Assembly (NCBI GenBank): GCA_944474755.1
Contig: OX104124.1
Span: 496,001-560,000, forward strand
DNA from: Limnoperna fortunei
Taxonomy: Eukaryota; Mollusca; Bivalvia; Mytilida; Modiolidae
Length of the DNA stretch: 64,000 nucleotides
Direction: 5' to 3'
Position numbers and translations under genes: made by a program. Positions 24,322-38,000 of the stretch are shown here, in pieces; within the stretch, counting starts at the first letter, position 1; each line of letters begins with the position of its first letter. The notes under the pieces are model-generated. The model searched no databases. It saw only the letters and a list, made by a program, of their open reading frames with translations, and was not told the origin of the DNA.

Positions 24322-27300
24322 TTTTGCAGACATTATAATTTGATCAGCTTCTTCCGTTGACTAGTATAAAATCTTATTTAAATCGCAGCTGTGATCAATC
24401 ATTGATTACAAGTTAACCCCGCCCATTCGCGTGAATGACAATTGATTGGCGTCCAAGTCAATAGTTTTCTTAGACAGGTGGAGAAACTATGAGGGCATAG
24501 TGCACGGGGCACAATTCGTTTAGAAATACATGTCAAAATAGTAAAATATTTCTATTAAAGGACATTCTTACAGAAAGTATAATAATGTTTATTAGTTCTA
24601 AATGGTATTCTTTGACATAAAAATAATTATTTGAAGTTTATTTACGACCACCAAATGTTTTAAAACGCCAATCTGTTGTTATAATAATTTAGAAATGCAA
24701 TATAGGGTCAAATAGCAATGTTTTTGCCGAGTATAATGTAATAAATTGTTCGAACGCAAATTTTTGTTGTTGCTATTTTTGTCAATCAGAATGAAAGTTT
24801 ATCTCCAATTATCATTTGTAACCATAGGTTAGCGTCTTTAAATTCAAAAGTCACAATCTAAAAATATACTGACTGTGTCGGAAATACATAAAAATTCATC
24901 ATTCATTGTAAAAAAACTGTTTATTTTTATCCGGAAGTCAAGCGGAACAGCCAACACAGTGCCGCACGTTACAAGCTGTCACAGGTACAGAAATCTCCGT
25001 ATGTTTAAAACTGTAACTGGTGCAGAAATCTCCGTATGTTTAAAACTTTAACTAGTACAGAAATCTCCGTATATTTAAAACTTTAACTGGTACATAAATC
25101 TCCGTATGTTTAAAACTTTAACTGGTACAGAAATCTCCGTATGTTTAAAACTGTAACTGGTACAGAAATCTCAGTGTGTTTAAAACTTTAACTGGTACAG
25201 AAATCTCCGTATGTTTAAAACTATAACTGGTACAGAAATCGCCGTGTGTTTAAAACTTTAACTGGTACAGAAATCTCCATATTTTTCCGTTCAAATCCGA
25301 ATCTACGACAATCATGCATTATTTCTTTAGTAAACATTGAGTTAAAGTTTGTTATATATTTAATCACTCGGTCAATAAATTTCTCCGTGAGAATTCCGGC
25401 CAATATGTTGACAGAAGCCAATAATGTAAACTGACATTCAGTGTCCTTACAAAACTTATTCTGCATTGTCTCCATCATCCAGACGCTTATAATTACATTT
25501 GTGCGTCTGGATTCATCTCTATAATGAACTCGTTACCATTACGCCCAAAACTGGGCGTAATTTTTGATTGGATGATATTTTTATTATCTAAAAAATTACT
25601 TCCGTTCATATCAAGAAGTGTATAAGAAATTGTACCAAAGTTTACATTTGAATATTTTTTTATAAAATATAACTTTATCAATTAATTAAACAAATATTAT
25701 TTTTGTGCACAATCAAGAGTGAATCTTAATGTGACGTCATATTACAAGTATGCATGGTTTTCCTGGTTTAAAAATGGGGCCCTAATAATAGAATCATTGT
25801 TTTGCCTCCACCTATTGGTAGCGAAATTACAACAAGGTGATCCCAGACGTTATTATATATGCGTCTGGGTGATCGAGACTAATTCTGCATGCGTGTCATT
25901 CAAATGGTTGTAACACACCCCAATCTATAACGCATGCGTGTCATTCAAATGGTTGTAACACACCCCAATCTATAACGCATGCGTGTCATTCAAATGGCTG
26001 TAACACACCCCAATCTATAATGCATGCGTGTCATTCAAATGGTTGTAACACACCCCAATCTATAACGCATGCGTGTCATTCAAATGGTTGTAACAAACCC
26101 CAATCTATAACGCATGCGTGTCATTCAAATGGTTGTAACACACCCCAATATATTATTTTTTTACTTCGTATGACTCAAAAAAGATTAATTGTTCAGAGTG
26201 ACGTCTTTCCTAACCGCCATATTCGTTATCGTCGTTTGTAATTCCTTCCAACGATATTACGCGTCTTTGAATATTCTAGTGTATGTTTGTTTGTTTGCTT
26301 TTTTGTTCAATAGACATGTTTCTACTTTCTAGCTACAAAGATAATGCACGTAATGACATTTATCGTCCACAATGACGGCGTAGTGCAAGTACATATGCCT
26401 ACTATATATTGGTCAATCGAACAGAGAGAAAATGTCTCACACCTAACTGTTTTTTTATATCTAGAAGCATCCCTAAAAATATCCGGCTTCGAAGAATAAG
26501 GGGTATACTGTTTTACCCTTGTCCGTTCGTTCGTCCGTTACAAAAAATTCTGTCGCAGTTTTCTAAGCAATTATAGGATTCAGAAGCCTGATATTTTGCA
26601 TATTGTTTTATCCGATAGTACCAAATGGTGTATAGAGATGTTGTACTCCTTGGTCATCTACTTCCTGTTTACCGATTACTTAGATTTTTATAAATACAAC
26701 GGGGATATCACTAGTGAGCATTAGCTCACAGTCCACTCTTTAATGGAGTCAATAAAAAGAATACATATAACCATGCATGGTGAGCAAACGTCTTATATTT
26801 AGCTTCTTTCCTATTCAAAAAAATATTTTATTGATAAAGTAGTAGTCCAATAATTTTTGTATCTGACGGGAAGCTAGGAGTTTCTTTATTTTGTTCTGAC
26901 CAAATTAAAGTGCTCGACCTACGTTGGGATGCCTAGCACGTCTGTGTCGGATAGGTCAAACCCTTTTTTTTGGAGGGTTTAGAGGTCATAATACGTGAAG
27001 CCCGGCCGAGGACCGTAATGTTAAACGCGTGTGAAGTGCCACGCTTTTTGAACGATAAAGACCCCTTTTACAGATTTTGAAAACGAGCAGGCTCAACTCA
27101 TTGTAGTGGACACAAAATGCTGAATTACCTGTACTTACTCAAAATTGTGTTCCTGTTCGGTCATTCATTTTCCCGGTAAATCGTTTGTTAACTTGTTCTG
27201 AATATATATATATTGCATATATATTATGCTATTTATGCTGTTTGCTATATTTTTTATGTTTGTATTTTCTTATGGACGAAAACAAATAACTATCCGAAGA

Positions 27301-30300
27301 GGAAATACCCCCCCAAATCCCCTACCATTTAACAAAATTGGTTGATCTGTAACATTCAAAATGTTCCTTTACAGCAATAGTTATCAGCTTCAGTGGAATC
27401 AGCTCCACGATGGTATCTGAAGATACAATTGATGAAACGAGACTGACCACAATTACTCTGACCGGAGTTACAGCTGGTAAAACTGCCACATGTGACCTGA
27501 ACCCGACACAGTCCAACTTCTTTGTAAAACTGGATCCCGGTACTGTGCGTAAGTATAGCATTTCAAGATATGGCACCATGTGCACACAAAACGGTTATAA
27601 GAAATATATTTTACCTTTTACATTTAGCTAAACCAAGATCACTATTTATCGACATTTTTGTTCTAGGGATTACAAACATTAGCGTATACATTCTGAAATT
27701 AATCATCTAAATATTACAGTTCAGTTACGCGTTTCTGCATGAACAGGAATCTAGTTCTATTGCACATGAATTTTTTCCACGATAATGACGATGGGTCATC
27801 CAAATCACTTCGAGTTGATCATCCGAGGTAAACTTCATGACAGACTGCGAGTGAGAGTTAGAGTAAAACTTACGAGTTAAAAGTAATATGTATAGTTATA
27901 GTTATGCTTAACAGACACCCATCCACCCCCCACCTTTTAAAATATACTATTGACAGGGATTTAAAAAGGATCGTTTGAAAATAACATTCGTTGAAAGACA
28001 CAACTGAGTTAATTTACATGTCAAAATATATAACATCCCAAGAAGATTAACAACACTTTCTTTCCGATTGTCCAATCAATAAACAAATATGCGGAACTCT
28101 GTTTAATCAATAATTATTTCTGATATTAACTTTATTGACTTAAATATTAAAGAAAAACAAAAATACATTCTCTACACTAATGAAGAAAGTTTGACTTATA
28201 AATGAAACTCGAAAAAAGGTCCGCATCGGTTACAACTAAGGAGTAACAGTCTCTGTGTGTAACATGTACTAAGGAGTGGGTCGGGGTGGGTTTAGAGGGG
28301 GTCCATTAACAGGTTAACATTTTTTTATTTTACCCAAAACACATAACAGTAAATTGATTGATAACAGCAATTAAAATACGTAAACAGAAAACAGTGAATT
28401 CAAAATTCAAAAAAAAAAAAAAAAAAAAAAAACAGATAACAGCAGAATCTCACCGAAAGGCAATACGGTGAGAAAATGCATACATTAATCAGTGTTTCCA
28501 TAGTAACTAATAAACGGTCTTATGTATATTCTTCCCTTCATAGGAAGACGCGATTACATACACAAAGTGGCAAATAAAATAAATTAACAGATAACAGATA
28601 ACAGAGAAAATAAAATCTGTAAAACAGTTAACAATGTTCTGACTATTAACAGCAAACATGTTTTTTGTTTTCATTATAACAGTGAACAACGATGTCAATT
28701 TTTAAGAAAACAGATAATGGTTGAAAAACAGTTAACAGTTGCTTTATTAAAAAAAACAGCTAACAACAGACGTGTAAAACAGCCCAAAACATAAGAGATC
28801 TTGCCCCTCTACTAAGGTACTTATGTGATATTGCGAACAATATTTCTCCCTAGCTACAATAATGTAGCTCCTTTTTTATGGACGCAGCTACAAAGAGGTC
28901 CCATTACTCGTAATGGAGCAGCCCGGGAGTGATTCACACTCGGGGGTTTTAATTAGCTATTAAACTTTTTCACTGTTTTGCTACATAGTTTTTTTTATGT
29001 CTTTGCAGTTTAACTGATATTTCTACAACACCTAATTAGTTAGTTTTACACTTTTATTCGCAATCATGGCATTGTCAAAATTTGAATTTCGGAAGAACAT
29101 AATTTCTGAATCGATTTGGTAAAAATGTTGATCCGGATTAACTTTTTCCGAATTTATTGCATTAGCTGTAATCACAACTTTACCGATAAAAGTCTACAAT
29201 TCTACACACCACAATTTCAATTTGTCAACAATGCCTGGATAACGAAAAAGTGTTAAAATAATTTAATTAGACACTGTAGAAATGTCAGCTGAACGGCGGA
29301 GAAAGGAAAAATAGAAACTAAAACAAAGATAGCAGTTTTAATAGCGGAAAAAATGTATAAATCCCAAGAGTATTTTTGCTCCATTACGAGTAATGAAACC
29401 TCTTTGTAGCTCCGTCCATAAAGAAGGAGCTACAAAACAATGTGGGCGTAATTTCCAACAAAATTTACTTCGATTTGTACCTATTTTTAATACTGTTTTT
29501 TTAAATTCAAGTCATTTTACAATATTTTAACAGAATAGAGAGGGACACATAAATTTCTTCCAATACGTAGATTCGCAACGACGGAAAAAAGACAACAATA
29601 AAAAGAAAACAAAACAAAACAAAACAAAAATAAAATAAAATAAACGAAAAACAAAAATAGAAACAGAAACAGAAACACACAAAACAAGAAGTTTTCTAAA
29701 TTCTTTAAAATCGAAGTTCAACCCGAACTCTTACTCCAACATCTACTCGATGATCAACCCTTTCCATGACGTACATGCTTCTAATGAACCAACTGAACCA
29801 ACTCTCCAGTACTAATGACGTCCTTTTGAGAAGAACGTCTTCCGATTTGACACTTAAGCTGATTTCATTTTTGTTCTAACTTTATAGATAATTGATTTCA
29901 AACTGAATTTATATGTAACGTTACACGGTTGCATTAAAAATAAACTCAGTATTTAAATCGTGACAACTGTTTTGAATATGTCATTACTCAATCTTTCCTT
30001 CGCGTATCCTTGAATAGATTTGTATGTTTGTTTTGTTTAGGAAATAAATGATACAATTATTTTTGCCTTCAGAGAGATTGATGAATACACATTCTTTTTT
30101 CTATACACTTTCTTTTAAAGGTTTAGCCAATACACATTCCTTTTTCTATACGGGTTAGCCATTTAACTATATTTAGTCTGTTGAGATGCGCTATGTAAAT
30201 TTGTTTTAAAACCTCTTCAATCTACAAGTTAACAAACATCGCAATTGACCTGTTCAGATTTAAAATGTGTTTGAACGTTTCTTTCATGTTCTGACGCCCT

Positions 30301-33300
30301 ATACTCAAGTTATTCAACAGATTAGTTGGACGTCGCAGAAAACTCACTGCCTTTTTCTGTCGCGCCCCAATCCACCTCACACAAGAATTAAGCTAGTCCG
30401 GCCTGCGAGGTCTAAAGTGAGTGTGCCATGAATGTTCTCTGCCCATAAAAAGTCCTAATAATGGTGTGCATGGTTACAATAGATCTGTTGGATTGTTATT
30501 CTGCAGAATTCAATGGGGTTTGAGCTAACGTTCTGCCGAACGTTTAGCTTTATCTAGTTATGCCAGCCGTGGTAAGGAGATACCATCTGTCCATCGAGAT
30601 GTAGGATTTAATATCAAGAATAGTTATACTAGTACAGCAGAAATATAGCGAGACTACCGCATCATACACCGAAGACCCTGGTTCTCTATATGAAAAAGCT
30701 TCCCTTGTACGTACATACGTAAGACTGAGTGAAACGCTAATTTTGAGCGTTTTACAATGATACAAATACAAAATATAAAACAATAAGAGACAAATAAAAG
30801 CATTTACGATGAATATGTTTAATGTTAGAAGCATGCATTTAAAAAAGACTTAAGATTTCAAAGAATACTAAGTTTGCTTTTTTCTTCACCAATCCTGTTT
30901 TGTTTTATTATGAAGCTGAATTAGTTGAAAGCCTAATAAGGAGAAAAAAAACGACACCGACCCATACCTTTAATTTCATATTCTGCTATATTTATAATGT
31001 ATAGTCACTCAGCAATGTTAAGTCTGTAGATTGCCTTTGATCTACTCTAGAAAACTTGAAATTGAAAACACACTGACAATTTAGGTCGGCTTGTTACGTT
31101 GACCTTCTATAAATAGACACTAGAAAATCAGTTATGGTTTGGTGGTTGAGTTCACTTTATGTTTAGCGCGTTTCGCTGAATCCAGATATGTATCGCCGTT
31201 TGACTTCCCTTTCTTGTTGGTTAGTCTGTTTCATTGTAATTTTGTAAGATTATATGACGCAATAATTGTCAAATCAGAGATATATTTGTCTATTTGCTTA
31301 ACTTATAGAGCAGTGCGAAACATAGCCTTATTATTAGATTTATCACATTTTTAAATATTCATGATTTAAAATTTGAACTTATTCTTTATACAACTAGCAA
31401 ATAACGCAAATGTAGCAGAAGAATCGACTGTTTTAATATTTTTATCTAGAGTACAGTGTTTACCTGAAAGCAATGCCTAGTCTGAACTTTAACACAAATC
31501 CAAGCTATACCTTGACAGTGCAATGTACAGACGGCGTCAGCACGGCCTCAAAGACATATACTGTCAACATCGATAACAACAAGTCGCCATCCATTACGAA
31601 TCTTCACAGTAAGTATACAAATGTTGTCCGTATGTACAAATGTTGCCCGTATGGAATCGGAATATACTTGCTAACGATGGTAAACACATACAGGTCAATC
31701 AATGAGGTTACATTTTACATAGCATTAATTACAAATCTGTTTTAGTACTGTGTTTTTGAGAGATTTTGAGAGTTTCTGTAATGTTTAAGACTTTTACATA
31801 AAATTCACGTATTAATTGACAAATCGTTTCACACAACTTAAAGATATGGCATGAATCAAGAACATATTCAAATGACTAAGGTCAAACAATCAGATTCATT
31901 TATTTACAGATTATACCACGTTATCTGCTGTAACCACACCAACTGGTACCTTGGTCTTCACAGTTACTGCTACAGACCCTGAAAATGACACTCTTTCCTT
32001 CGCTCTAACTTGCTACGTGCTCAGTGTTTTGACTACTTCCTGTCCGTTTACTATTTATAACTGTAAGTAACGTGTTATTATTATATCCCCGATTTGAAGA
32101 AGAGGGGTGTACACTAGTTTACCCCTGTCCGTCCTTCCGTCCTTCCATCCTTCCGTCCGCAATATAACTTTCGTAATAGATTTCTCACCAACTACTTATC
32201 ACAACCACTTGAAATTGTAACGATTGCAGGTCTTTCGCATATCCCGTTTTCCGACTTAGTCAATTCAATGATGTGAATAGCGGGTGTATACTGAGTGAGC
32301 AGGAGCTCATAGTTTAGTAGTAGGGTTCATATTACTTACTTCCTGTTTTGACTTCTTCCTGTCTGTTTACTATTTATGTCTGTAAGTAGAATGTTATTAT
32401 TGGGTTCAGATTACTCACTTTCCGTTTTGACTACTTCCTGTCCGTTTACTATTTATAACTGTAAGTAGAATGTTATTATTGCATTCAGATTACTCACTTC
32501 CTGTTTTGACTACTTCCTGTCCGTTTACTATTTATGTCTATAAGTAGAATGTTATTATTGGGTTCATATTACTCACTTTCCGTTTTGACTTCTTACTGTC
32601 CGTTTACTATTTATAACTGTAAGTAGAATGTTATTATTGCATTCAGATTACTCACTTCCTGTTTTGACTACTTCCTGTCCGTTTACTATTTATGTCTATA
32701 AGTAGAAGGTTATTATTGGGTTCATATTACTCACTTTCTGTTTTGACTACTTCCTGTCCGTTTACTATTTAAAACTGTAAGTAGAATGTTATTATTGGGT
32801 TCAGATTACTCACTTCCTGTTTTGACTACTTCCTGTCCGTTTACTATTTATGTCTATAAGTAGAATGTTATTATTGGGTTCATATTACTCACTTTCTGTT
32901 TTGACTACTTCCTGTCCATTTACTATTTATAACTGTAAGTAGAATGTTATTATTGGATTCAGATTACTAATTTTCTGTTTGTAAGTGTGTATGTTTCTGT
33001 TTTGTGCTGTGTGTTTTCTTCGGATATGTAATTGCCTCTTAAAATTTCAACTGTTATTGGGTGGTCGCTTCCTTTCTCTATTTTACAAGTATAAAAGTAT
33101 ATTTCGTTCTTGTTCGCACTCTAAAGAGAGATGCTGTTTTCCAGAAGTCAATCTACTTACAATTGTCATGCACTCTCTCTCGCTCTCCCCTAAAGAATTT
33201 CTCACTAATGAGACAGCGTGGTACCTTTTTTTAGCCGGTTGAGATATCCTTATCTCAACCCATGGGTAAGATAAGAATTTCACGCTCGTTTTCCCGTAAA

Positions 33301-34905
33301 AATGTATTGTGACGTCATTTGTCGGTTCAGCATTAAAAATTATAAAATATTTACTTTAGTTGTGATGGTTTACTATGCCTTTTTAAATATTATCACGAAA
33401 ACAACATATCTGAGCTTCCATGACCCAATTTATGCCACAATATGATAGCGGTAAACATCAAAACAAAAACGGTGACGCAACATGTGTACACTGGAGATTA
33501 CGTTCAGGGTAGATAACTGTATTTGTTGTCATCTTTCAATAAAACAGAACCGGATTTTTTTTAACGAATTAGTGAGAAATAGAACCAAACACCGGTGGTT
33601 GGGCAAGACGAAAAATCTCAGACACCCGCGTGAAAGATTTCTTTTGGCCTCCAACTCGGCAGAGCCTCGTTGGAGACCAGAAATCTTTTCACTTGGGTGT
33701 CTGAGATTTTCCCGTCTTGCCCTCCCACCGGTGTTAGATCCTATATGTCTCAATCGGCTAAAAATCGGTACCACGCTGTCTCATTAGTGAGAAAACTTTT
33801 CCTACCATGTATTTCAAAATGGAAAACATGGAGCTGCTATTTGATTAATTTGTTCACGTGAGAATATTAACTGAACGCGAAATCTTAGGTTGCATCTTCT
33901 AACGTGCGAGAAAAAAGGTTTCGGAGCAAGTGTTTGAAAAGAACGTCCACTCGTTATTTATAGTATTTATCTAATCCGATCTTAACAAATAAAATTAATA
34001 TTTTTTTTATTTTATAGCCGGACAGTTAGTTGCGACAAGCGATCTTATAACAACAACGGTAACCAGTTACGATCTAAGGGTATCAGTCCAAGACACCCAT
34101 GGCCATAAAATTGGTCCACAGTCATTAATTGTTACTGTTACAGGTAGACTTCAATAGATACACAGGGATTTGTTACACGTTTTGATTTAAAACAATTTTC
34201 ATAACAACATTGTAAGATCTGCTGGAGGATTTGTTTACTCGCTCCCGCTAAGCAGAAATACTTTTTTCACCCACCATATAATTCATTGAAGAGAGATGCA
34301 AGTGGTGAAAATCTATAAAATCTTAATTAAATGCAAGCATAATTAACTCACTGGGCAAAACTGTCTTCTTTTGACCGATTTTGTAGTCTGGAATAAAATA
34401 TTTATCATACTTATATATTTCATTTGGTGAGTAATAAAATTATCTAATTTAATTTCTTTTGTAAGCTGAAACCTGATATTTAATGGAGCAACCCTTATTA
34501 TACACTATAACATGCATTGACCAAATGACCTATTCGTATATCTTGAAATATCAAATAACTAGACGTCATTGCTGTTTTTCCGTTAAATTTTTCAATATTT
34601 ATAGTTAAAATTAAGATATAACGAATATTTCAAAATAGAATACAGATTGTATCATTTAACCTGACCAGAAACTAGAAAATATTCCTTAAATAAAAAGAAT
34701 GTTAAATGTAAATTAGATCAATCGGAAGTGTTCGTTACAGAAATATCAATGTTCCGCGGAGCACACTTGACCTAGATAATGTAACATAAGTTATGGTGTT
34801 AAAGGATTTTTACCAAGACAAAAACTGAAAATAAAAGAAAATTTTGAAAAAAAATAAATAACATTTTATATTGTTATTCGGTGAAGTTGGAAAAATCAAT
34901 CAATG

Positions 34906-35000
<95 letters not shown>

Positions 35001-38000
35001 TAAATCCCTTTAACTAAAAAAACCCCTTGAATAATAAATTTGGCATTGTTGCTTCTCAGGAATCAACACACCTCCAAAAATCAACAGTAACAGTTTGCCG
35101 TATACGGAAGTGGTTCTGGAGAACAGCGCTAAAGGATTGTCTGTGTATCAAGTAGAGATAACTGATCCTGATGTTGGTGACATACACACGTATGCTTCAA
35201 CCTTTACACCGGCGACCGCCTCTAACTACTTTACCGTGGATTCATCGAGTAAGAATCTCTCTCTCTCTCTCTACCCTCGATTTTAATATAGTCACACAAA
35301 AATTAAACTCAAAAATTGCTGACGGGAGTTTAGAGTTAAACCAATATATATTATATAGGATTGAACAGTAACGATACAGGCGTTTAAGTATTGGGACAAT
35401 CATATAATACATCTATTCAGAGGATTTCTCTAGCATTGACACCAAATATTTATATACGTCTATACTATATATCATGTGGCTTAATTTTTTTTACTGTGTC
35501 CGTCTTTTTTTTTAATTTCAAATTTAAATAAATTTAATCTTCATACCTCTAATACGAGTCATCGTCATAGAATAAAACATTTTGTCTTGCACTGTTATAA
35601 TAAACAACGACGCCGAATCTTTATGTGGATCTCCACGCAAACTATTCTAGGTATCCTACGTCAACCACAATCACCTCTGTCTGGTTATGCTCTCTGTGAC
35701 GGAGAGTTGTGTAAAATATGTGTTAATTAAGTAAATCTAAATCATTTTTACCATTTTAACCAATGCGTTATAGTCTCGATCACCCAGACGCATATACAAA
35801 TGCGTTGTTGTAGTTTCGCTACCAATAGGTTGAGAAAAAAACAATCATTCTATTCTTAGGGTCCCATTTGTCAGACCAGGAAAACAATGAAAGCATGTCT
35901 ATACTTATAAAATGATAGTGCATATCAATAATAATTTGTTAATTTTATTAATAAAGTAATATTTTATAGATATATTCAAATGTAAATCTTGGTACAATTT
36001 TTTTATACACGTCATGGTTTAAAGGGAAGTAAAAATATCATCAAATCAAAAACCTTCTCCCAGTTTTGGTGTAATGGTAACAAGTTCAATATAGAGTTGA
36101 ATCCAGACGCACAAATGCAATTAAAGCGTCTGGGTGATCGTGACTACTGCTAATTGTCAATCTTTATCCTCCAAACGCTTCTGGGATGAATACACAGCTT
36201 ATGTATATAAAACAGTCTGCTGACATATAATATGTTCTCTTAATTCTATTTTTAGACGGTATAGTGCGAACCTCCACAGTTAGCAATATAGACTATGATA
36301 CCCTAGCATTTAAGTCCTGCAAAGTGGACATAACTGTCTCAGATAGCTACGCATCAGACTCAGGAGTGCTTACTATCAATATTGCGAATGTCAATGAAGC
36401 ACCTAAGTTTGCAAAGTCGCTGTATACGTTAAGCGGCACAGAAGCACCGGTAAATATTGCAAAAAAAAATGTCCTACATTTTTGTAGTTATTTAAAAAAT
36501 AAATCCTGTAATTGCATCGATGTCAAAATTATTTTTGTCTATATTTAAATCAATTTTAATGCTCGTCTTCAATATTTTCTTCGAATAACTCAGCTACCAT
36601 CTAAAATGATTTTGTTCATATGCATCACTTGACTTTTTTTACACACACGCATGTAACCGTATAGCTCGCATCTGCGATGATCGCCACTATTGCTGAAAGT
36701 TGAAACACTAATTGTACAATTTACTAATTTTCCTGTTATATGGGAAACTTTAAGTTAAATTAACTTCTTCATCTATATTGCTCTGATAAATGAAATTTAT
36801 GAAAAATAGGAAGTCATACAATTGCTTTTGCCGACATAAATTAAAACTACACTTTATGCTGCATATTATTCAGTGTTGGAAGGTCAATATTTGCAGGCCG
36901 GAACCAGCTTTGGAACCCCTTTGTATGGTGTTACAGACCCAGAGGGTGACAAGACGACCTATGGAATAGATTGTACGACTTTTAACATCAACTCAGTTAC
37001 AGGGGAGGTAACTCTTTCTGTCAACTATGACCGTGATGATCCAACTGTTGCGTATTCAGTCACGTGCATTGTGACTGTATCTGATGGAACTCTATCATCA
37101 ACTGCTACATTACAAGTATATTTTGACTACGCGAATGACAACACTCCTCAATTCAGCCAAAATAGTTACTCTTTCCACGTCTCTCCATACGCACAGGTTG
37201 GAACAATTATAGATGTCGTGACAGCTACAGACGCCGACGCCGGGGACGATGGTATGTGTATACAGTAACCGCAGCAAAGATAATAACAAATATCCAAACT
37301 GTTTTTATAAACATCTTGGACAGACGACAAATGTAGTCCTTCAGAAAACGGGGATGAGGCAATCTCCACACAAAGGATTCTGGGTATCCTACGTGGCTAT
37401 ACCAGCGCCCAGCGCCATAAACATTTTCTTTGCTGAAAACATTTTTATTCTCAATTTCATCCAATCAAATCTATCCTTTTCCCTTGTTGTCATGGTAGTT
37501 GAGTAAATTCTCATGCTGAGCAAAATTTTTTTACTCAAGTAGGTTTTATGGCGCCTGGCCCAGAGTATTGATCATATGATATTTCAAACAAAAATTTATA
37601 GGTTGTGCACAGCTGAATTATGAAAAGTTCTGTGGTCGCGGTTCATATATTAAAAATTGTACCCTCTGCAGGGAAAAATCTCCCCTTCAAAATTTTAAAT
37701 ATTTAATATGACGTGCCTAAAACGCTGTGGTGAAGCGAGTATAAATAAATTTTGCGATAATACAAAATATTTTCTATCAGAGGATGGAAAACAAATTTGA
37801 TCGTCATGGAGACGCGCGCCATTTGACGTCATATATTACTCCACGGGAAACTAACATTTTTTGTATTGATCTCTGTTTTCAAAAATGTCCAGTTACAAAA
37901 ATAAAATTGTTGAGTTTATTCTATTGTTTGAATTTATAAGTATTAACTACAAAATTACACGCGGATTATACAATGTGCAAAACGGAAATTTTGTTATCCC

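Noticed and set aside
25885..26155. Regularly spaced repeat that could be taken for a CRISPR array
   Set aside because: Units are direct tandem copies without unique spacers, in eukaryotic DNA; it is a minisatellite.
32077..32325. T2 copy as part of cadherin coding sequence
   Set aside because: It lies after the exon 4 donor, has stops in the relevant frame, and recurs at 26483 outside any exon.
36871..36896. Cadherin exon 8 starting at the ATTCAG acceptor (36873)
   Set aside because: It would break the reading frame from exon 7; the TTTGCAG acceptor at 36896 keeps the frame and gives a normal cadherin strand.
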